Source: Chlamydiota bacterium
Lineage (GTDB): Bacteria; Chlamydiota; Chlamydiia; Chlamydiales; SM23-39
Assembly: GCA_013285585.1 (NCBI GenBank)
Contig: JABDHH010000009.1
Span: 1-43,983 of the forward strand
Reading direction: 5' to 3'
DNA length: 43,983 nucleotides
Numbering within the stretch: the first letter of the stretch is position 1; the number at the start of each line of letters is the position of its first letter. Shown here in pieces: positions 30,544 to 39,032 of this stretch. Position numbers and translations under genes: made by a program. The notes below the pieces were generated by a model, which was given only the letters and a program-made list of their open reading frames with translations, ran no database searches and was not told where the DNA came from.

Positions 30544-31767
30544 CTACGCGGATTGATCGCGGATGATCGTCGGGGGCTTCCCTTCAGAAATACAGTCCTT
30601 TTCGACTAAAATTTCCTTGATCGCCGGATCCGAAGGGACTTCGAACATGAGATCGCGCAGGGTACTTTCCGCGATCATCCTCAATGCCCGGGCTCCCGTC
30701 CCTGTCTCTTTGGCTTTCTGGGCTATGGCTTTTAGGGCTTCTTCGGTGAATTGGAGCTTGACGTTTTCCTCTGCAAAGAGGGCGATGTATTGCTTGATAA
30801 TGGCATTTTTAGGCTTTGTCAGGATTTCGACTAAATCTTCGGCCGTCAGTTCATTGCAATTGGCGATACTATTAAAGCGTCCGACGAATTCAGGGATCAT
30901 TCCGAAGGAGATCAAATCTTCCGGTTCCACTTTAGATAGAAGGAAATTCGTTTCGTGAGTGTCGAAGCTTCTCTTAGAACCGGCGTCGAAGCCGATCGTG
31001 CTCTTGCCGAGCCGCTTCGCTATGATCTTGTCGAGATGGACAAAAGCTCCCCCGACTATGAATAAAATGTTCTGGGTATTGACTTTGATGTATTCCTGAT
31101 TGGGATGCTTGCGTCCTCCTTTGGGAGGAACATTGGCTACGGTCCCTTCGACGATCTTCAAAAGCGCCTGTTGAACCCCTTCGCCCGATACATCGCGAGT
31201 AATAGAGACGTTCGAGGTCGTTTTGCGGATCTTGTCGATCTCATCGACATAGATGATGCCGTGTTCAGCCTTGGCGACATCGTAATCGGCAGCTTGCAAA
31301 AGGCGGAGGATGATGTTCTCTACATCTTCGCCGACATAGCCGGCTTCCGTGAGCGTCGTAGCGTCCGAGATGGCAAAAGGGACGTCGAGGATCAAGGCTA
31401 AAGTGCGGGCAATCAATGTCTTGCCTGATCCGGTAGGTCCGATTAACAGAACATTCGATTTGCTGTATTCGACATCGGCTTGTTTGCTAATGGATCGGAT
31501 TCGCTTATAATGGTTATAGACCGCAACGGATATGGTCCTTTTCGCGTTTTCCTGACCGATGATGTATTCATCGAGATGCGTCTTGATTTCCCTCGGCTTT
31601 AGGAGCTTCATTTCGTAGGAAACGGGCTTTTTTTGGATGATGTCCTGGCAAAGCGCTACGCATTTGTCGCAAATATAGGCGTTTGGTCCGGAAATCAGCT
31701 TTTCGACGAGATCTTCAGTCCTGCCGCAAAAAGAACAGGTTGCAAGTTCGGGAGGTTTTTTGGTCAT
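30544..31767 (-). CDS. clpX: ClpX, ATPase unfoldase of ClpXP
   Basis: The protein unfolds tagged substrates and feeds them to ClpP. The N-terminal zinc domain has cysteines at 11, 14, 33 and 36. Walker A GPTGSGKT is at 110-117, the pore loop GYVG at 143-146, Walker [11 protein letters not shown] at 171-180, the ClpP-docking IGF loop at 258-260 and sensor-2 TGTGARALR further on. The 407-residue length is normal. Its start overlaps the clpP stop by four bases (ATGA), the usual clpP-clpX order. Equivalent to CT705. Confidence 0.98.
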   Translation of the reverse strand: MTKKPPELATCSFCGRTEDLVEKLISGPNAYICDKCVALCQDIIQKKPVSYEMKLLKPREIKTHLDEYIIGQENAKRTISVAVYNHYKRIRSISKQADVEYSKSNVLLIGPTGSGKTLIARTLALILDVPFAISDATTLTEAGYVGEDVENIILRLLQAADYDVAKAEHGIIYVDEIDKIRKTTSNVSITRDVSGEGVQQALLKIVEGTVANVPPKGGRKHPNQEYIKVNTQNILFIVGGAFVHLDKIIAKRLGKSTIGFDAGSKRSFDTHETNFLLSKVEPEDLISFGMIPEFVGRFNSIANCNELTAEDLVEILTKPKNAIIKQYIALFAEENVKLQFTEEALKAIAQKAKETGTGARALRMIAESTLRDLMFEVPSDPAIKEILVEKDCISEGKPPTIIRDQSA

Positions 31768-32399
31768 GAAATTATCGTATTGAGTTCAGGTGTCCGTTTT
31801 TCCGTTCCGCCTGCCGAGGTTTGCGGCTTGGCGATTTGATCGATGATCCCATAACGAAGCGCCGCATCGGGGTCCATGTAGAAGTCCCGTTCCGAGTCTT
31901 CATGGATCTTTTCGAGCGGTTGGCCGGTAAAGCGGGCCATCAAAGAGGCGGTGATTTTCTTCAGTTCCAGGATCTCTTTGGCCTGGAGCGCAATATCTTC
32001 CGATGTGCCGCCGACTCCGCCGTAAGGTTGGTGGAGCATGATGCGGCTGTGGGGCAGCGCGAAGCGCTTGCCCTTCGTGCCTGCGGCGAGAAGCAAGGCA
32101 GCCATCGAAACGGCTTGACCGATGCAGTAGGTATTGATATCGCAACCCAAAAATTGCATCGTATCGAGGATCGCAAGCCCTGCAGTGATGTGGCCTCCGG
32201 CGGAGTTGATGTAGAGGTTGATGTCTTTCTTGGGATCTTCCATCTTAAGAAAGAGGAGCTGGGCCACGACGACGTTCGCCACCTGGTCGCCGATCTCGGT
32301 GCCAATGAAGATGATACGGTCTTTGAGCAGCCGCGAGTAGATATCCATGGAGCGTTCGCCGCGGCCGGTATCTTCAATCACATAGGGAGTTAGGGACAT
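31764..32399 (-). CDS. clpP: ClpP, proteolytic subunit
   Basis: This serine protease of the ClpXP complex has its catalytic triad visible: Ser98 in GQAVSMAA, His123 in MLHQPYGG and Asp172 in ERDFYM. The N-terminus [20 protein letters not shown] is typical. Length is 211 residues. Chlamydiae have two clpP genes; this is the clpX-linked one (CT706, usually called ClpP2). Only one is in the window. A 204-base gap separates it from tig, with no gene visible. Confidence 0.97.
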   Translation of the reverse strand: MSLTPYVIEDTGRGERSMDIYSRLLKDRIIFIGTEIGDQVANVVVAQLLFLKMEDPKKDINLYINSAGGHITAGLAILDTMQFLGCDINTYCIGQAVSMAALLLAAGTKGKRFALPHSRIMLHQPYGGVGGTSEDIALQAKEILELKKITASLMARFTGQPLEKIHEDSERDFYMDPDAALRYGIIDQIAKPQTSAGGTEKRTPELNTIIS

Positions 32400-32603
32400 A
32401 TTCTTGTGCCTCCATTCGGGCTGAGAAGTAAAATAACCAAGAAATTTACTACTCTACCCCTTTATCCAGTATATAGTCGGGAGTCTCGAGCCGGTCAAGC
32501 ATTTTGCATGCGCCAGCGCAAGGAGAAAAAAAATCTTCAGACTTGTACGGGGTTGCTGATGCAGTGCAAGTCAGAGATGATCGGTTTTTCCCCTTGAAGA
32601 AAG

Positions 32604-33929
32604 TCATTGGTTGGATGCTCGAGTGGCAATGATGTAGTCCTGAGCTCGCGTCAAAATAATTTTGGACAAGGCCAAGGCATAGACCTCTTTGGGAATCTGG
32701 TCGAGAGAGATCTGCTGCTGCACGCCATGTGCGCGGAGCGTGGCGATCGCCTCGTCTTGAACCTCTTTATGGGTGATGCCTATATTGGCGTTGCGGACCA
32801 CTTGCCGAGAAAGATAGAATAGCTGGACGGCATGGGTCGATTCCGCGGCCATCTTTATTTCGAAAGATTTCTTCTCGTTTTGAGGCATAATGTCCCAGTC
32901 CCGCTTAAAATTGGGATTTTGGAGAAGCTGCCTCTGCCGATGTTCCATTTCGGTTTGGATTAATGAATGGGGGATTTCGAACGGGTACTGTTTGATCAGG
33001 AACTCGTTGACTTGCTCGCGCAGGCTGTCGCGCGCCTTTTCATCGGCCTGGCGGTTCAGCATATCGGTCACCGATTGGCGCATGTGAGCCACGTCGCGGG
33101 CTCCGACTTTTTTAGCGAATTCGTCGTTCAATTCGGGCAGGGTGGCCTCTTCCAGCTTCAAGATCGAAATACGCACGTTTTTAGGAGCGAACTCCTTTTT
33201 CTCCTCGTCGGTGGCATCGGCGTCAGGTTCGCTGATCCCTTCCAGGACATCTCCGACTTTCGCCCCGATGAGGAGATTTTGCATCCATTTGGCCATCCGT
33301 TCATTGGAAATCTCGAATCGGACCTGGTTGAATACTCGCTGGGCTGTCTCCCCTTCGATCGTATCGAGGTCGATCATGATGTAATCTTTTTCTTGGACGG
33401 GCCGGTCCATGACTGGCTTCCATTGAGCGAAAAAGAACTGCATCTGTCGGATGGCTTCTTCCATCTCTTTCTCTCCGATTTGAACGCGCTCGACCGGTTT
33501 AGGTTCAAATTGTTTCGGATCGATGGCAGGAATAGCCGGCTCTGTTTCGAACGAGAAAACAAGCTCGGCTTCTTGACTGTCCATTTTCTGCAAATCGAAG
33601 GTAACGCGAGCATTGTTATTGAGAAGGGGCACTTTGGCTACTTTCTGAGCTTCGGCGAAAGAGGCGTCGGCGAGCTTATTGTGCATCTCTTTTTCGATTT
33701 CTTTCGGATATTTCTTCAGGATCATCTCATCCGGAGCGCGCCCTTTGCGGAAGCCGGGAATGAGAACCTCTTTGCCAACGGCTTTGACCGCATCGCGGCG
33801 GGCTGCTTGGATCAGAGGATGGGCTGCTTTGACTCTGAGCTCGACGCGGCATCCCGGCCTTTGCAAGACGACTACATGAACTTGGTCATTTTTAAATTCT
33901 GCCGGTTCGGCGTGGGTTGTGTGGGACAC
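32604..33929 (-). CDS. tig: Trigger factor
   Basis: A ribosome-bound chaperone and peptidyl-prolyl isomerase. The ribosome-docking signature appears as GFRKGRAPDEMI (about residues 59-70). A divergent FKBP-like domain (KDYIMIDLDTIEGE and LIGAKVGDVLEG) and a long helical C-terminal chaperone domain follow. At 441 residues it is of normal length. It lies just upstream of clpP-clpX on the same strand, as CT707 does. A tRNA-Gly gene ends 32 bases before its start. Confidence 0.95.
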   Translation of the reverse strand: MSHTTHAEPAEFKNDQVHVVVLQRPGCRVELRVKAAHPLIQAARRDAVKAVGKEVLIPGFRKGRAPDEMILKKYPKEIEKEMHNKLADASFAEAQKVAKVPLLNNNARVTFDLQKMDSQEAELVFSFETEPAIPAIDPKQFEPKPVERVQIGEKEMEEAIRQMQFFFAQWKPVMDRPVQEKDYIMIDLDTIEGETAQRVFNQVRFEISNERMAKWMQNLLIGAKVGDVLEGISEPDADATDEEKKEFAPKNVRISILKLEEATLPELNDEFAKKVGARDVAHMRQSVTDMLNRQADEKARDSLREQVNEFLIKQYPFEIPHSLIQTEMEHRQRQLLQNPNFKRDWDIMPQNEKKSFEIKMAAESTHAVQLFYLSRQVVRNANIGITHKEVQDEAIATLRAHGVQQQISLDQIPKEVYALALSKIILTRAQDYIIATRASNQ

Positions 33930-33960
33930 TGGATTCTCTGGATATAGTTATGTTAATGAA

Positions 33961-34032
33961 AGCGGGTGATGAGGCTCGAACTCACGACCCTCACGTTGGC
34001 AACGTGATGCTCTACCACTGAGCTACACCCGC
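33961..34032 (-). tRNA. tRNA-Gly (anticodon GCC)
   Basis: Read on the minus strand, the acceptor stem GCGGGTG pairs perfectly with CACCCGC, discriminator T. The D arm contains TAGCTCAGTGGTAGAGC. The anticodon stem TCACG/CGTGA closes the loop TTGCCAA, giving anticodon GCC. The T arm contains GAGTTCGAGCCTC. No CCA is encoded. This gene marks the left edge of the segment that separates tig from the SNF2 helicase. Confidence 0.96.
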
Positions 34033-34248
34033 ACTATAAAGCGGTATATTGTAGGTTGTTTTCGATTTTTCTGGCAAGGGCGGCTGCGTGCGATTGTTCT
34101 ACTTGAAAAGGTATCGGCGTAAAATGTTTTTTCGGCGGAGTCAAAGACGGGCGAGAGCTTTCCTCTGCCGGATCCTTTCGTTGATTCGGGTAAGTTCTGC
34201 AGATAGCTCCAACTTTCGGTTGATTTGGCGCGGTGAAATAGTTTGCTT

Positions 34249-34423
34249 TATTGAGCCAGTTGCAAAACTCCAATTCGGACCCAAACCCGCGCTTTCTTCG
34301 CCGGATTCGGATTTTTCGCAAATCGCCTATGACCAATAGGATATGTCGATTTGCGAAAAACCGAACCGGCTTTGAAATCATCGAATTTGGGCAGCGAAGC
34401 GAGTTTTGCAACTGGCTCTATTG
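34249..34423. mobile_element. MITE-like palindrome, family D
   Basis: The terminal inverted repeats GAGCCAGTTGCAAAACTC (34253-34270) and GAGTTTTGCAACTGGCTC (34401-34418) are perfect. An inner pair, CGGATTTTTCGCAAATCG and CGATTTGCGAAAAACCG, is nearly perfect. TATTG occurs at both outer edges (34249-34253 and 34419-34423) and may be a target duplication. No protein is encoded. The rest of the 34033-34525 gap contains nothing that I can assign. Confidence 0.85.
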
Positions 34424-34525
34424 TTTAACAGTCCCTTATCAATGAATTTTTTAGTTTGCAAGGAAGGTCAATCAATAGGTATCCTCGACCACTTGATGCG
34501 TGCGCACTGTCTTTTTATTGCACTT

Positions 34526-35185
34526 TCAAGAAGCTCTGGGTTTTTTCTCATGTTTGAGAAGCCATTCTTTTCTCTCGATTCCACCGCCATATCCCCCAAG
34601 GGCTCCATCGCTATTGATAACGCGGTGGCAAGGAATGACGATGGGGAACTTGTTCGCTCCATTGGCCAATGCGACGGCGCGGAAGGCGGTTGGTTTTCCG
34701 ATCGCCGCTGCAATTTCCGCATAAGAACGCGTTTCACCTGTCGGTATTTTTTGTAATGCTTCCCAAACCCTTTTTTGAAACTGAGAGCCGATCAGAACAA
34801 GAGGGGTATGAAAGGTTGTCAAAGCGCCAGAAAAATATCCTGCCAGCTCGGCCTCGATTTGATTGGCGGGCTTCGTTTTTCCGGGGATAATAGGGAGTGT
34901 CGTTTTCCGCCGAAGTCGATCGATCTCCTTGTCCAACCCTCGCCGATCGATGAATTCTAGCCAATACAGCGCCTCGTCATCCGCGACTGCGAGCATTGGC
35001 CCTAAAGGAGTGTCGATCCAAGATGCTTTCAAAACATTATGGCCCTCAGCCTTAGAAGTCGCTGTTCCTAGAATACGCAAAAATGCGTCCTTTTTACCCC
35101 TCTGGTTAATGAATTCACTCCCGGCTTCACAGCCGCTCGAAAGCTGCGCTTCGATTTGACTTTCTCCCGCAGAATCCATATTCAT
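34526..35185 (-). CDS. ogt: Methylated-DNA--protein-cysteine methyltransferase (Ogt/Ada C-terminal type)
   Basis: The protein repairs O6-methylguanine by transferring the methyl group to Cys186 in IPCHRVI, followed by GALGGYGGGIERKEWLLKHE. RSYAEIA and GKPTAFRAVA complete the helix-turn-helix DNA-binding part. The N-terminal 55 residues (SGCEAGSEFINQRGKKDAFL, then RILGTA) look like the last helix of an AraC-type domain. The gene may therefore descend from an Ada fusion that lost its regulatory half. The following WIDTPLGPMLAVADDEAL matches the usual Ada-Ogt junction. Its ATG overlaps the upstream DUF4287 stop by four bases. Confidence 0.93.
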   Translation of the reverse strand: MNMDSAGESQIEAQLSSGCEAGSEFINQRGKKDAFLRILGTATSKAEGHNVLKASWIDTPLGPMLAVADDEALYWLEFIDRRGLDKEIDRLRRKTTLPIIPGKTKPANQIEAELAGYFSGALTTFHTPLVLIGSQFQKRVWEALQKIPTGETRSYAEIAAAIGKPTAFRAVALANGANKFPIVIPCHRVINSDGALGGYGGGIERKEWLLKHEKKPRAS

Positions 35186-35817
35186 AAAGCCTTCCTGCTA
35201 TCGAGCTGATAGGCTTTTTTCAACCAAACGATCACTTCGTCGTTCACATCGGATAGCTGTGAAATAGCGATACAATGGGTGATCCGATTTTTTTTAGCAC
35301 GTCCTCCTGTGTCGACTAAACGCTCGGTAAATGGCGTGTCCTTAAGAGAAAAACCAAGATTGATTCGTGTTTTAGTTGTAGGTTTAATTTGTGCAAATAC
35401 ATGATTCCGATATAGAGGAACGATCGTTTTGCAAGGACATACCTTAATGTCAGATGCAATACTCAATGCAGTTTCAAGAAGTTTGTCATAGATGGGTCGT
35501 AAGCTGGTTTTTGAACCGGAGAACATGTCTTCAACATACTGTTTTGCTGCAATCAGATACGATTCAGGATCGCCTTCCCAAGGGGATTTTCCGACGGAAT
35601 ATTCGATCATCCATGTCGCAGCATTTGTTCCAAAGTTATGTTGTTCTTTTAACCAGGCCTTCTGCTCTTTTTCTTCTTTTGGTCCTGTTTTTTTGAGAAG
35701 ATTTACCCATTCATCCAAAGATTTTCCTGTTTTTACAGGAAGGTTTTTTACCCAATCCTGCATCATTTTCACGCCTGGATGAACAGTATAAGGGGTGGAT
35801 GGTTTTTTCTTTTGCAT
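35182..35817 (-). CDS. DUF4287/DUF5655 family protein
   Basis: The N-terminal 75 residues have the DUF4287 pattern (GKSLDEWVNLLKKTGPKE, then KAWLKEQHNFGTNAATWM). The C-terminal part (DIKVCPCKTIVPLYRNHVFA, then TKTRINLGFSLKDTP and an ITHCIAISQLSDVNDEVIVW end) fits DUF5655, a small domain of unknown function. It is cytoplasmic and 211 residues long. It is translationally coupled to ogt (ATGA overlap), a pairing that might reflect joint acquisition rather than shared function. Confidence 0.85.
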   Translation of the reverse strand: MQKKKPSTPYTVHPGVKMMQDWVKNLPVKTGKSLDEWVNLLKKTGPKEEKEQKAWLKEQHNFGTNAATWMIEYSVGKSPWEGDPESYLIAAKQYVEDMFSGSKTSLRPIYDKLLETALSIASDIKVCPCKTIVPLYRNHVFAQIKPTTKTRINLGFSLKDTPFTERLVDTGGRAKKNRITHCIAISQLSDVNDEVIVWLKKAYQLDSRKAL

Positions 35818-35932
35818 AGAGTCCTAGAGTTTTCGAATTTTTCAATTTGCGGGACAGAATATTTTCGATTGGATCGATTATTATGAATTCACCCGATTTA
35901 TTCAAGTCGAATGAAACCAAAATAATTCTCTC

Positions 35933-36670
35933 TCAATTGAAGAGATCAGGATAGTTGGTGAATATCCCATCAATTCCTAACTGTTGCAACTTGATTGCTA
36001 GAGGTTTCGTATTCACGGTGTAGGCAAAAATGCGTATCCCTCGTGAATGTGCGTCGTCTATAAACTCTTTTGTCAACGACTCATAAAAGTTGATTGCATA
36101 GTTTGCCTGGGCTTTTTCTACTATATCGGCATAACCGATCGGGTTGCATTCAAAAATGACACCGGTTTTTACTTGTGGGCAAAGCTCATGAAATTCACGC
36201 ACTGCATAATGATCAAATGAAGAGACGACAAAATTCTCGTAGCTCCATGCTTTATTTTTTACATATTCATGAATGAGATTTGCAACAGGCTTTTCTGTAT
36301 GAGCTCCTTTGAGTTCGATATTGATGATGATCCGCTTATCAACAAGATCGAGAACCTGTGAAAGAAGGGGAATATGTTCGCCTTTCCCCGCATCCAGATG
36401 TTTTAAGCTATCCCATGTCAGATCCTCTACATAGCCAATGCCATTGGTGGTGCGCTCGAGTGTCGGATCATGGATGACTACCAGCTCCCCCGATGCGCAA
36501 ACAAATGCATCGAGCTCAATCATCTTTACTCCCATGTCAATCGCACGTCGAAATGAGCGCAGCGTATTTTCTGGCTCATAGCCGCAAGCGCCGCGATGAC
36601 CGATGACAAGAAACGGCTGAGAAAAAAGTTGCACGCTGATACTCAATACTAAAATTAGCAGATTTTTCAT
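35933..36670 (-). CDS. Exported glycerophosphodiester phosphodiesterase
   Basis: The enzyme hydrolyses glycerophosphodiesters to glycerol-3-phosphate and an alcohol. A signal peptide (about 1-18) is followed directly by the catalytic start VIGHRGACGYEPENTLRSF (His25, Arg26, Glu34). The metal and second-histidine segment MIELDAFVCASGELVVIHDP follows. The end (AYTVNTKPLAIKLQQLGIDG, then IFTNYP) is the classic GDPD C-terminus. Length is 245 residues. AAGGAG precedes the ATG immediately, and a family B half-palindrome begins ten bases upstream of that ATG, so promoter and repeat are intertwined. It may release host lipid-derived glycerol phosphate. Confidence 0.93.
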   Translation of the reverse strand: MKNLLILVLSISVQLFSQPFLVIGHRGACGYEPENTLRSFRRAIDMGVKMIELDAFVCASGELVVIHDPTLERTTNGIGYVEDLTWDSLKHLDAGKGEHIPLLSQVLDLVDKRIIINIELKGAHTEKPVANLIHEYVKNKAWSYENFVVSSFDHYAVREFHELCPQVKTGVIFECNPIGYADIVEKAQANYAINFYESLTKEFIDDAHSRGIRIFAYTVNTKPLAIKLQQLGIDGIFTNYPDLFN

Positions 36671-36680
36671 CTTACTCCTT

Positions 36681-36770
36681 CATTGTGCAAGTTGGACTTG
36701 ATCTCCGCAACGCTACTGGAGCCAAAAAACTGCTGTCAAAATTCACACAATCCAAGCGGGCGCGGTATAC
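36681..36770. repeat. Palindromic element, family B, single arm
   Basis: This 90-base stretch matches the reverse complement of about 36-120 of the window: CATTGTGCAAGTT, then CTGGAGCCAAAAA, TGCTGTCAAAATTCACACAA and AGCGGGCGCGGTATA. About nine in ten positions agree. The second arm is missing. The rest of the gap to 36815 contains a short AACCCGA-TGT-TTCGGGTT hairpin and no gene. Confidence 0.85.
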
Positions 36771-36815
36771 ATGGCTGGCCGCCGCCGTCAAAACCCGATG
36801 TTTCGGGTTGCCCTG

Positions 36816-37670
36816 CTACCATTTGTCATCCTGCTCGTAGCCGAGAGCGATCAGAGTTTGGCCTAGCTTCTTCTTGAATACAGCTTTATGCTCTTCCGTA
36901 AAATGTTCTCTCCAGCTGGAAATTTTCCCCACACGGAACGTACTGCGCAAATTTTTGAAGCCCTCTTGGCCGAAAGGATCGATGGTATTGCCATAGATTT
37001 TCGCGGCAATTTCGTACAGAGAAGCGTGTGTCGCGCCTATTTGGAGAAATTCCTTGATCCGATTTAATTGAGCGATTTGTGCATCGAGCGTCCCTCCGCC
37101 ATTAGGACCGACTAGATCTTCATAGCGCAGAGTCAGCACATCGGGATTTTGTGAATAGCGTAGAGCCTGCTCGGCTACTTGCACAAGCGATACTTGGAGT
37201 GAATTGGGCGAGGTTTTCGCAATAGCGCGCACATCATAGTTGTAATTGATCACATAAAGAAGCTGTTCATCAAAAGACATCTGGAGAAATTCTTGTCTTT
37301 TTTCCCCTGAAAGGCCTGGCCAAGGAGCCTTCACTATTTGATGAACAATCGATATTGCAACATCTCGCAAATCTCGGACCATGATGATTTTTTTTAGATT
37401 TGGGAGTTCGCTATAGTCAGCTTCCAATTGGGGAGAAACGCAAAAATGCGTATAGAGAAATCCATCCTCTCTCGGGAGGTACTGGTAAGAGGGGAATTTC
37501 GTGTGCCAAATCGGCTTGCTTCCTGTGAGGAAATAGAGTGTCTTGATGATCAAATGCGATCCTGACTTAGGAATCGTGATCAATGCAAAAGGTGATGTTT
37601 CGCAAAAACTAGCAAACGGAACTAAGATAGCAATGAAAAATGCAATTGATTTCATTGTTGTTCTATTCAT
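36816..37670 (-). CDS. Sulfotransferase-family protein with N-terminal signal sequence
   Basis: The PAPS 5'-phosphosulfate loop is TIPKSGSHLIIKTL (about residues 32-45) and the 3'-phosphate motif is VRDLRDVAISIVHQIV, with the expected Arg and Ser. YEDLVG and FRVGKISSWREHF match later sulfotransferase motifs. The protein begins with MNRTTMKSIAFFIAILVPFA followed by SFCETS, a convincing export signal or anchor. I start it at ATG 37670 because GGAGG lies six bases ahead; a longer in-frame start at 37700 has none. It overlaps the upstream glycosyltransferase stop by eight bases. An exported sulfotransferase has no PAPS in the bacterial periplasm, so a host-side target is possible. Confidence 0.85.
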   Translation of the reverse strand: MNRTTMKSIAFFIAILVPFASFCETSPFALITIPKSGSHLIIKTLYFLTGSKPIWHTKFPSYQYLPREDGFLYTHFCVSPQLEADYSELPNLKKIIMVRDLRDVAISIVHQIVKAPWPGLSGEKRQEFLQMSFDEQLLYVINYNYDVRAIAKTSPNSLQVSLVQVAEQALRYSQNPDVLTLRYEDLVGPNGGGTLDAQIAQLNRIKEFLQIGATHASLYEIAAKIYGNTIDPFGQEGFKNLRSTFRVGKISSWREHFTEEHKAVFKKKLGQTLIALGYEQDDKW

Positions 37671-38709
37671 TTTGACCTCCATTGTTAATATTGAATTCAT
37701 CGGATTGATAAATAGATTGTTCAGGATAAATTGTTTCTATTGTTATAGCGGGTTCTCGTTTCGGTTTTTCCCACCAAGAACCGCACCAGTAATGAATACC
37801 CGCTGTCTCCGGCCAAATCGGAACTGCGCGATATTGGTACAAATAACGGGCTTCGGGTTCACTGAACGGGTAAAAAAACGTACAGGGAAGATACATATTC
37901 CGATTGCAATGAGCGCCTGATTGTTCATATTCGCAGATGATTCTCGTTAAATAGGAAGGCCCTGTGCGGTGGATTGCCGTGCAACAATTGCGATAGGCGA
38001 AATAATTGGCCCTTAAGTTCACGATCATATCTTTGATAAGAGGATGGTTTGGCGTCGAAGCCATGATTGCGTTGCAAACCTTGAACATGTTGAATTTACT
38101 CGTATAGCCATGTTCCAGCGGCTCGAAGCCAATATAAAAATCAAAGGAGCAATGCAGCTCTTCAAAAATTTCCGGTCTCAAACATTCTAGGTCGACATCT
38201 ACATAGACGCCGCCAAATTGACTCAAAACCTCGAGTCGAACAATATCGGATTTTTCTCCGAAATTGGTAGATTCTTCATAAAGAGCCTGATTGTATAAAA
38301 AGAGTTGGCTGATTTCATTTTCAGTCCAAAGCTTATACTCCCATCCCTCAAGGCGGACCCATGTATCCATCCAATTACGAAATTTCTCAGGAACAGGGCT
38401 TCCCAACCAAATTTGATGCACGATGCGCGGGATTCGTAGGCAGCCTTCCTCTTCTTCTGCTGTTTTCGCGATATTTCGGTAATACATTTCCCGAAAAAAC
38501 GAAATTAAATTCTGATTCCTCATTTCATATTGTTGTTTCTCTTTAATATTGCAGTGGGGCCCTTCTTTTTCCAGATGTAACCCAAGCCTAAGCATCGACT
38601 GATCAAAATCTGGGTAAACAATCTTGGCGACTCCCTCCAGTGCAAAACACAAAATAAACACCGACACGAGAAATCGGATCATTCGCGTCGCCTCCTTGAA
38701 AGATTTCAT
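37663..38709 (-). CDS. DXD-type glycosyltransferase with N-terminal signal sequence
   Basis: The catalytic region follows the Gly_transf_sug/TcdA-like pattern: IPRIVHQIWLGSPVPEKFR, then YKLWTENE, KSDIVRLEVLSQFGGVYVDV and DLECLRP, giving the DVD metal site. Later TGPSYLTRII and HYWCGSW match the end of this family. The N-terminus (MIRFLVSVFILCFALEGVAK) is a signal peptide or anchor. At 348 residues it is normal for bacterial members. The ATG at 38709 has a GGAG site. It is the first gene of the glycosyltransferase-sulfotransferase pair. Substrate unknown; export suggests it acts at the surface or in the host. Confidence 0.87.
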   Translation of the reverse strand: MKSFKEATRMIRFLVSVFILCFALEGVAKIVYPDFDQSMLRLGLHLEKEGPHCNIKEKQQYEMRNQNLISFFREMYYRNIAKTAEEEEGCLRIPRIVHQIWLGSPVPEKFRNWMDTWVRLEGWEYKLWTENEISQLFLYNQALYEESTNFGEKSDIVRLEVLSQFGGVYVDVDLECLRPEIFEELHCSFDFYIGFEPLEHGYTSKFNMFKVCNAIMASTPNHPLIKDMIVNLRANYFAYRNCCTAIHRTGPSYLTRIICEYEQSGAHCNRNMYLPCTFFYPFSEPEARYLYQYRAVPIWPETAGIHYWCGSWWEKPKREPAITIETIYPEQSIYQSDEFNINNGGQNE

Positions 38710-38801
38710 AAATGCTCCGTTAAAAAAAATGAAGCTACCATCCTAAAGAAAATATTTAAAAAAGCAAGGTGATTTTTTACCCCTCTCTCTGGACTTTGAA
38801 C

Positions 38802-38960
38802 CTAGTGCTCCTTTTTAAAAGCTTCGCTCGATTTGTTAGTTCTTGGATTTATCTCGACTTTGCCTCTTGTACACAAACATTTATCTATTACATACAGAAC
38901 AGTTGTGAGACTTCTCCGATTTTTTTAAACTGAAATCAAGTTTGTTGACAGTCTCTAAAA
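38802..38960. repeat. Degenerate repeat, family F, upstream of the SNF2 helicase gene
   Basis: CTAGTGCTCCTTTTTAAA (38802-38819) and GTTGACAGTCTCTAAAA (38944-38960) recur in the same order and orientation upstream of mreB (42551-42605), with a shorter interior. In between lies a TCGATTTGTTAGTTCTTGGA segment that resembles 9291-9310. The 323-base gap 38710-39032 holds no gene; a promoter for the helicase is expected near its right end but not obvious. Confidence 0.5.
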
Positions 38961-39032
38961 TTTTTTTGTTGCGAGTGTTATGGAAAAACTGTAAAACCAA
39001 AACTCTGGACGCAATCTAACTGTGTAACGATT

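Noticed and set aside
32967..33947. 326-residue plus-strand open frame opposite tig
   Set aside because: Antisense to an unmistakable trigger factor gene; composition is that of a complementary frame.
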